A stretch of DNA of 64,000 nucleotides from Austropuccinia psidii (taxonomy: Eukaryota > Basidiomycota > Pucciniomycetes > Pucciniales > Sphaerophragmiaceae), in the NCBI GenBank assembly GCA_023105745.1, contig JALGQZ010000008.1:43955618-44019617 (forward strand), written 5' to 3'. Positions 59,922 to 64,000 of this stretch are shown here, piece by piece; the stretch's first letter is position 1, and every line of letters starts with the position of its first letter. Below the pieces are notes generated by a model that worked only from the letters and a program-made list of their open reading frames with translations, was not told the origin of the DNA and ran no database searches. The position numbers and the translations under genes are program-made.

Positions 59922-60420
59922 ACATGGAGTCTTGAAGGCTGGTAGTCTTGAAGCTTCAGAGGATGAAGCTGCTTGAAATTGCCCATAATTTGAGTCATCT
60001 GCTGCATAATGGTCAATAAAGATGGTTCAGATTGATGAGAGACAGGCTCATTATACTGTGCTAGAATTGGACCTCCAGTACCTTGGGATGCCCCCACAGG
60101 AGAAGGAACAACTTCAGTACCATCAGACTCTCCCTCTTGCTCAGAATTCTCCTCCTCCTCTTTACAAGCTTCACCAGGACCTTTGAGAGTGGTTCTTGAA
60201 AGTCCTGGAAAATCTAAAGCTACTCCTGAAAAGGAACTTCATCTCCTTGGCCCTCTTCATACTTTCCCGTATGGTGATTCCCCTTCAATGACTGGTACTC
60301 TTTCCAGATGGGCCCCCAGTTAAAGGGCTTCTGGGATCCCATCAAGAGAAACTCTTGGTGCTGGAGTGAGGACAGCTTGAGATCTGGTCTGTCTTTCAGG
60401 AGGGGAATGTTGGATAGGCA
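59922..60420 (-). pseudogene. gag N-terminal region of element C
   Basis: Minus-strand reading PERQTRSQAVLTPAPRVSLD, several breaks, then FSGVALDFPGLSRTTLKGPG, the acidic EEEENSEQEGESDGTEVVPS, and LLTIMQQMTQIMGNFKQLHP. A start codon is not obvious: CTG stands where the frame begins (LPIQHSPP). A second copy lies at about 51880-52370. Confidence 0.7.
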
Positions 60421-60429
60421 GAATTTTCA

Positions 60430-61135
60430 GGATGAAAATAAGATAAAATTTGAAGATAAATCAAAAGTGAATTTGAGGACTTGAGGCAATTTGGCAATAA
60501 ATCTCGAAGTAAAAGCCAAAGTCAATATCTTGAAGAAAGATCAATGAGTCAGATTGAAAGCTTCAGGTAAATAAATCAATCAAATGTCAAATGGAATTTT
60601 TACTTCAATAAATAAATATGTCAAATCCATCAAAATAGAATCTTGCAGAAAATCAATCAATCAAATTAATTCTTGAGGGAAAATCAATTCATGTAAAAAT
60701 ATCTTAATGTAAAAAATCAGCAGGCTCTATGAATCTTAAAGTAAATCAATCTTCTTGAAGTCAATAAGTCAATATTCCAAATCAATCAATCAAATCAAAT
60801 AAATTGAATTCTTCTTTAATTCAAAATTCTTGAATAATGAATCAAAACAAATCCTGATGTGAAGAATGTGTCTGAATAATTTTAATGAGTAATTTGAAAA
60901 TAAAATAAGAATGAAACCTGAATTATCAATTGAATCAATCTGATGACTTGAATAAAGATTTAAAAGAGAAAAAAAATGAAAATTGGTCAGCTTTCAATTT
61001 TAAAAAATGAAAAATGAATGGGAGAAAATTGAGAGATGACAAAAAATCATGAAATTCATAAGAATTAAAGAGTATAATTTTGATCAAATGAGTGAATGAA
61101 AATAATGAAAAGAAATTATGAGTTAATTAATTTAA
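60430..61135 (-). other. Leader of element C, rich in TTGATT motifs
   Basis: About 700 nt of untranslated leader between the 5' LTR and gag. AATCAA/TTGATT and AAATCAAT recur every 10-25 nt. No TGG-type primer site follows the LTR: the minus strand reads TTAAATTAATTAACTCAT, and the sister copy differs from it. Confidence 0.65.
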
Positions 61136-62694
61136 TGTCACAGGGGGACTTGGGGACAACAAGAGTGGCCTGGAACTCAGGAATCAGCAACTCACTGGGA
61201 GGGATCCCAAGATAAAGAAAAGAAAAGAAGAATGTATTTCTTTAAGAGAAAATGAGAACAGTACAAGATATGCCAAAGATAAGAATGAAGCCAAAGGCCA
61301 AAGGATATTAAGAAACGCCAAAGGCCAAGAGACAACCAAATGAATCCTCAACTAACTTTTTCAATCTTCCAGAAAGAACAATGGAATGAGCAAAGGATAT
61401 GGCCACAATATTCACTGACAGGCAAAGAAAGAAGTGAAAATGACTGACTTAAGTTTATCAGTATTTACCTTCAATGATGAGAAAAAAATAAGAATAAAAC
61501 AAATCCAGTATATTAATTAAATGGGGGAAATGTCCCCAGGTAAGAAAAGGGGGCCAGTATATGTGAAACAATGAAGACTGATCCTGGAGGGTTGATTACC
61601 CAGCTGTATTGACTGTTATGGGTCAATACAGATCTTTCCATTTTGAGAGATGAACTGTGTGTCTTGAATTCCCAAAGTGCAATATGAATTGGCCCAAATG
61701 GACCAATGCCATACAGGCTTTCCAAATACCACCTGTATCAACTGATTGAGTTTCCCAAGGAGTGCTGGAGTTCTGGAGTGCTTGATGCCTTGAAAACTGA
61801 TTTGAATGATTAACAAACTCTTGAAACTTGCCTTGAAGAATCCTGGGCCAGCATTCCTTTGGGGGAAAACTTTTGGAATGACATAACCAACACCTGGAAA
61901 GCCAGGGAGCTGGGGTCCTTGAATGGTCCTCTGCTAGCCACCATGGATTGTAAGACTGAGTGGCTGAAGCCTTCCTTTGAAATGGGTGATTGGCTTGAGA
62001 AACTGATTTGAAATGAAATAATGGAGTCGTAAAGCCCTAACCATTGAATTGCTAAGAGCAAATGGTGCATAATGGTATAATACCATATATTCATTACTCC
62101 TGGTTCCCCCAGGTTTGGGTCCATCGAGAGGGGCCAAGGGTTTCCCTGATTTTGAGGGTAAAACCCTTGTTGAAGGTGGATGGTCACCTCTGGTGGGCCC
62201 AATTGTGGTTTGAGACCCACCTGGAAGGCCCCTGGCCCCTTTTGGCAGAATTGGAATGAGGCCAAAAAGGGGCCAAAACTCTCCCACGGCCCGCAGCCTG
62301 CAGCTTACCGACTGTAGAGGCCATAGGGGGCCTAAATGGCTCAAGTATTCTATTAAGGCAATAAAAACCCTAATAAAAGGGGGTGGGCCAGTGGCCCTGG
62401 ATATAGCTAGAGAGGCCAAAGGCCCCTGAAAGACTGAATGACCCCCGGTCCCAAATTTAGAGATATTGGTCTGAGGGTTGGTAAGATTTGGAATTGGATA
62501 AAAGGGCCAATGAAGCAGGATATGGCCTGAGGGCCATGATTGACCATGCAAAGTGGATATGGCCAAAGAACCATTCCACACCATGAGTGGTAAATTGGCC
62601 TAGAGTTGATAATATGCCTAATGGGCCATAAATTGGTGGAGGCTTGACTTGCCTTAAACAACTATTGGGAGGGGCTTTCCCCATGGCTGTGACA
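61136..62694 (-). repeat. C LTR c (5' LTR of the compound element, 1559 bp)
   Basis: TGTCACAGGGGG to GGCTGTGACA on plus, followed by ATATT. It is clearly more diverged from LTRs a and b (roughly 15 percent in the stretch compared) than they are from each other. Confidence 0.9.
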
Positions 62695-63365
62695 ATATTA
62701 AATTATTGTGTTGAATATATCTTTTAGAAATCCACAAATTCCTATGAGAAACTCTTAAAACATTTTTTATCATAAAAAAGTTTTTTTTATCTTTTAAAAT
62801 AATTAATTTTGTTGTGTGTTTAGCTTATAAACATTATTTCATATCATAACTGCCATTTTTTGACTTGTTTTATGTAATAAATATTATAAGTAAGTTTTCT
62901 TCAAAGTTCTACATTTGTTTATCTATTATCAGTTCTTTTAGATAGAATTTTCTATAAGAATTATCTCCGCACATTGTGTGATGATTTCTCTTATAAATAA
63001 TATCTATATATTATTTATAAGTGAATAAATATTATTATTTTCCATGTGTAATTGTATGATTAAGAGCTTTAAACTTCTGATTGCTGTAATTCTGAGTGAA
63101 TATAACAATAATGAAATAATTATATTTTATTATGATTAGAAAGATTTTTTTTCATTATTCAATTATTTAATAATAATTAAAATTTCTTTTCTTGAATATA
63201 ATTATTTTCAATAATTATATTAAATTTGTGGTTATAATATTTTGTTATATTATACTTTATACTGAGGACAGTCATAATACTCTTGATATTTTCTACAATT
63301 ATCAAGAATTTCATAGAAAACCTCTACACTTATTGTCACTCCATCATAGACTCAGACTTACATTT

Positions 63366-63382
63366 TGGGGGCCTGGCCATGT
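63366..63382 (+). other. Primer-binding site of element D
   Basis: TGGGGGCCTGGCCATGT, 3 nt after LTR D, two changes from that of element 1. Confidence 0.72.
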
Positions 63383-63417
63383 TTTTTGAACCTCCTTGAC
63401 CTTTTTTGGTGTTAAAA

Positions 63418-63964
63418 GTGAGTAATTTCTTATTTTTATCTTATATTTTATTTCAATATTACTATTTTTTAGTAGCAAAATACCTTTAATGAAAAAAATA
63501 TTATATAAATATGATATATGATTATTTTTTCCAGTGGTATGTGTTTATTTATAAGATTTTAATGTGGCTTGATTATAATTCAATTACCACAGGCAAACTT
63601 GGGCATTTTCAAATATCAAAACACCAATACCCCTGTAAATTATTCTTTTTACATAGAGAATACCTCTGTACTCTAAATGACAGTGTTAGAGGCATGGTTG
63701 TACTTATTGATAAGCTCAATTGTTCCTTACAGAAAAAATTGTAAGATTCTAATTGTTCATTAAGACTTAATTTGAGATATTGGTCTACAACAGCAGACCA
63801 TATATCCACAAAAACAGTATTGTTGATTTATGATTTATCATTTCAATCATAAATCATAATACAAGGGCACAATATAGACATATATTGTACCAGAAGCCAT
63901 TCTTAGACACACAAATAGAATTGAAAAAGCCTTAACTGACATAAACACTCATCCTCTGTTACAG
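63418..63964 (+). other. Candidate 547-nt leader intron of element D
   Basis: Donor GTGAGT after TTAAAA; branch-like CCTTAACTGACAT and acceptor CTCTGTTACAG. Splicing joins A to TGGAAGAA and gives ATG GAA GAA, parallel to element 1. The body of the intron is AT-rich and has diverged from element 1, except for blocks such as the one near 63835-63950. Confidence 0.6.
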
Positions 63965-64000
63965 TGGAAGAAATTTTCATACCACTTGAGACCCAGTCAC
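63965..64000 (+). CDS. ORF1 of element D, first 12 codons, cut by window end
   Basis: TG plus GAA GAA ATT TTC ATA CCA CTT GAG ACC CAG TCA matches element 1 (EDNFIPLESQS against EEIFIPLETQS). The window ends inside the exon. Confidence 0.6.

Larger units (their letters stand above)
48152..62694 (-). mobile_element. Compound family C element: LTR-internal-LTR-internal-LTR
   Basis: Three C LTRs in the same orientation (48152-51722, 53087-54758, 61136-62694) alternate with two internal regions (51723-53086 shortened, 54759-61135 full). Outer flanks are ATATT on both sides (48147-48151 and 62695-62699), so the array descends from one insertion that later duplicated. Coding is on the minus strand: gag, protease, RT, RNase H, integrase with chromodomain. 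Every gene is broken. A solo A LTR sits in the left LTR. Confidence 0.9.
45040..63362 (+). repeat. 5' LTR of element D, in three pieces
   Basis: Pieces 45040-45070, 46643-48151 and 62695-63362. The first two rejoin as TGAAATAACCC ATAAGGCCACAAATA, parallel to ATATACCCAAAAGACCACAAATA of LTR B. The second and third rejoin at ATATT. The sequence is AT-rich with no gene; 47040-47160 is a slightly GC-richer patch of unknown role. Confidence 0.75.
45040..64000 (+). mobile_element. Element D: B-related chromovirus, 5' part only, its LTR filled with insertions
   Basis: LTR D starts TGTGAGCCCG at 45040 and ends GACTTACA at 63362, followed by primer site, leader and the first 12 codons of ORF1 at the window end. 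Without the two C insertions the LTR is about 2.2 kb. Expected left target site CTTAT (45035-45039). The rest of the element lies outside. Confidence 0.8.

Noticed and set aside
1..64000. Host genes, tRNA or rRNA genes, CRISPR arrays
   Set aside because: I read both strands and found no non-transposon domain, no cloverleaf-like gene and no regularly spaced repeats with unique spacers.

Overview
The window is made entirely of LTR retrotransposons and their relics. I found no host gene, no RNA gene and no CRISPR array. Everything recognisable is Ty3/Gypsy with the order protease, RT, RNase H, integrase, then a chromodomain-like tail (chromoviruses). Spliceosomal-type introns, long AT-rich stretches and deep nesting point to a large, repeat-filled fungal genome. 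The family C gag, RT and integrase wording looks to me like elements of rust fungi (Pucciniales, for example the Austropuccinia type). That is an inference from memory; no search was run.

I name four LTR families. A starts TGTCAGC and ends GCTGACA. B and D start TGTGAG and end CTTACA; they are related to each other and to two old relics, E and F. C starts TGTCACA and ends TGTGACA. A, B and D share a primer-binding site starting TGGGGGC, 2 to 3 nt after the LTR.

Layout. 1-11051: element 1 (family A, +), with its 5' LTR cut by the window start and a 2.6 kb internal tandem duplication of protease-RT-RNase H. 11052 to about 19 kb: old relic F (+), whose 5' LTR was hit by element 1. 18.9-28.1 kb: two decayed C LTRs and AT-rich sequence I cannot resolve. 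28.1-43.7 kb: old relic E (-), broken by a solo B LTR (28815-30614) and by a solo C LTR (31769-42546) that was itself split by a nearly complete element B (32264-42275, perfect TCAGT target duplication). 43656-45039: an A LTR inside E. 45040-64000: element D (+) inside that A LTR. D's 5' LTR holds a solo C LTR (45071-46642) and a compound C element (48152-62694, coding on -) with three LTRs and two internal regions. One C LTR holds a solo A LTR (50004-51433). The nesting is therefore five deep: E, A, D, C, A.

Most striking is the shared gene plan of A, B, D and F. After a leader with an apparent intron of about 550 nt comes an extra first gene (ORF1), whose ATG seems to be made by splicing (A|TG) in A and D. 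ORF1 carries a second intron of 65-68 nt (phase 1 in both A and B). It ends in a stop-start overlap with gag (ATGA in B, TAATG in F; lost in A), and gag-pol follows in the -1 frame. No copy here looks fully functional: all gag-pol regions have stops or frameshifts.
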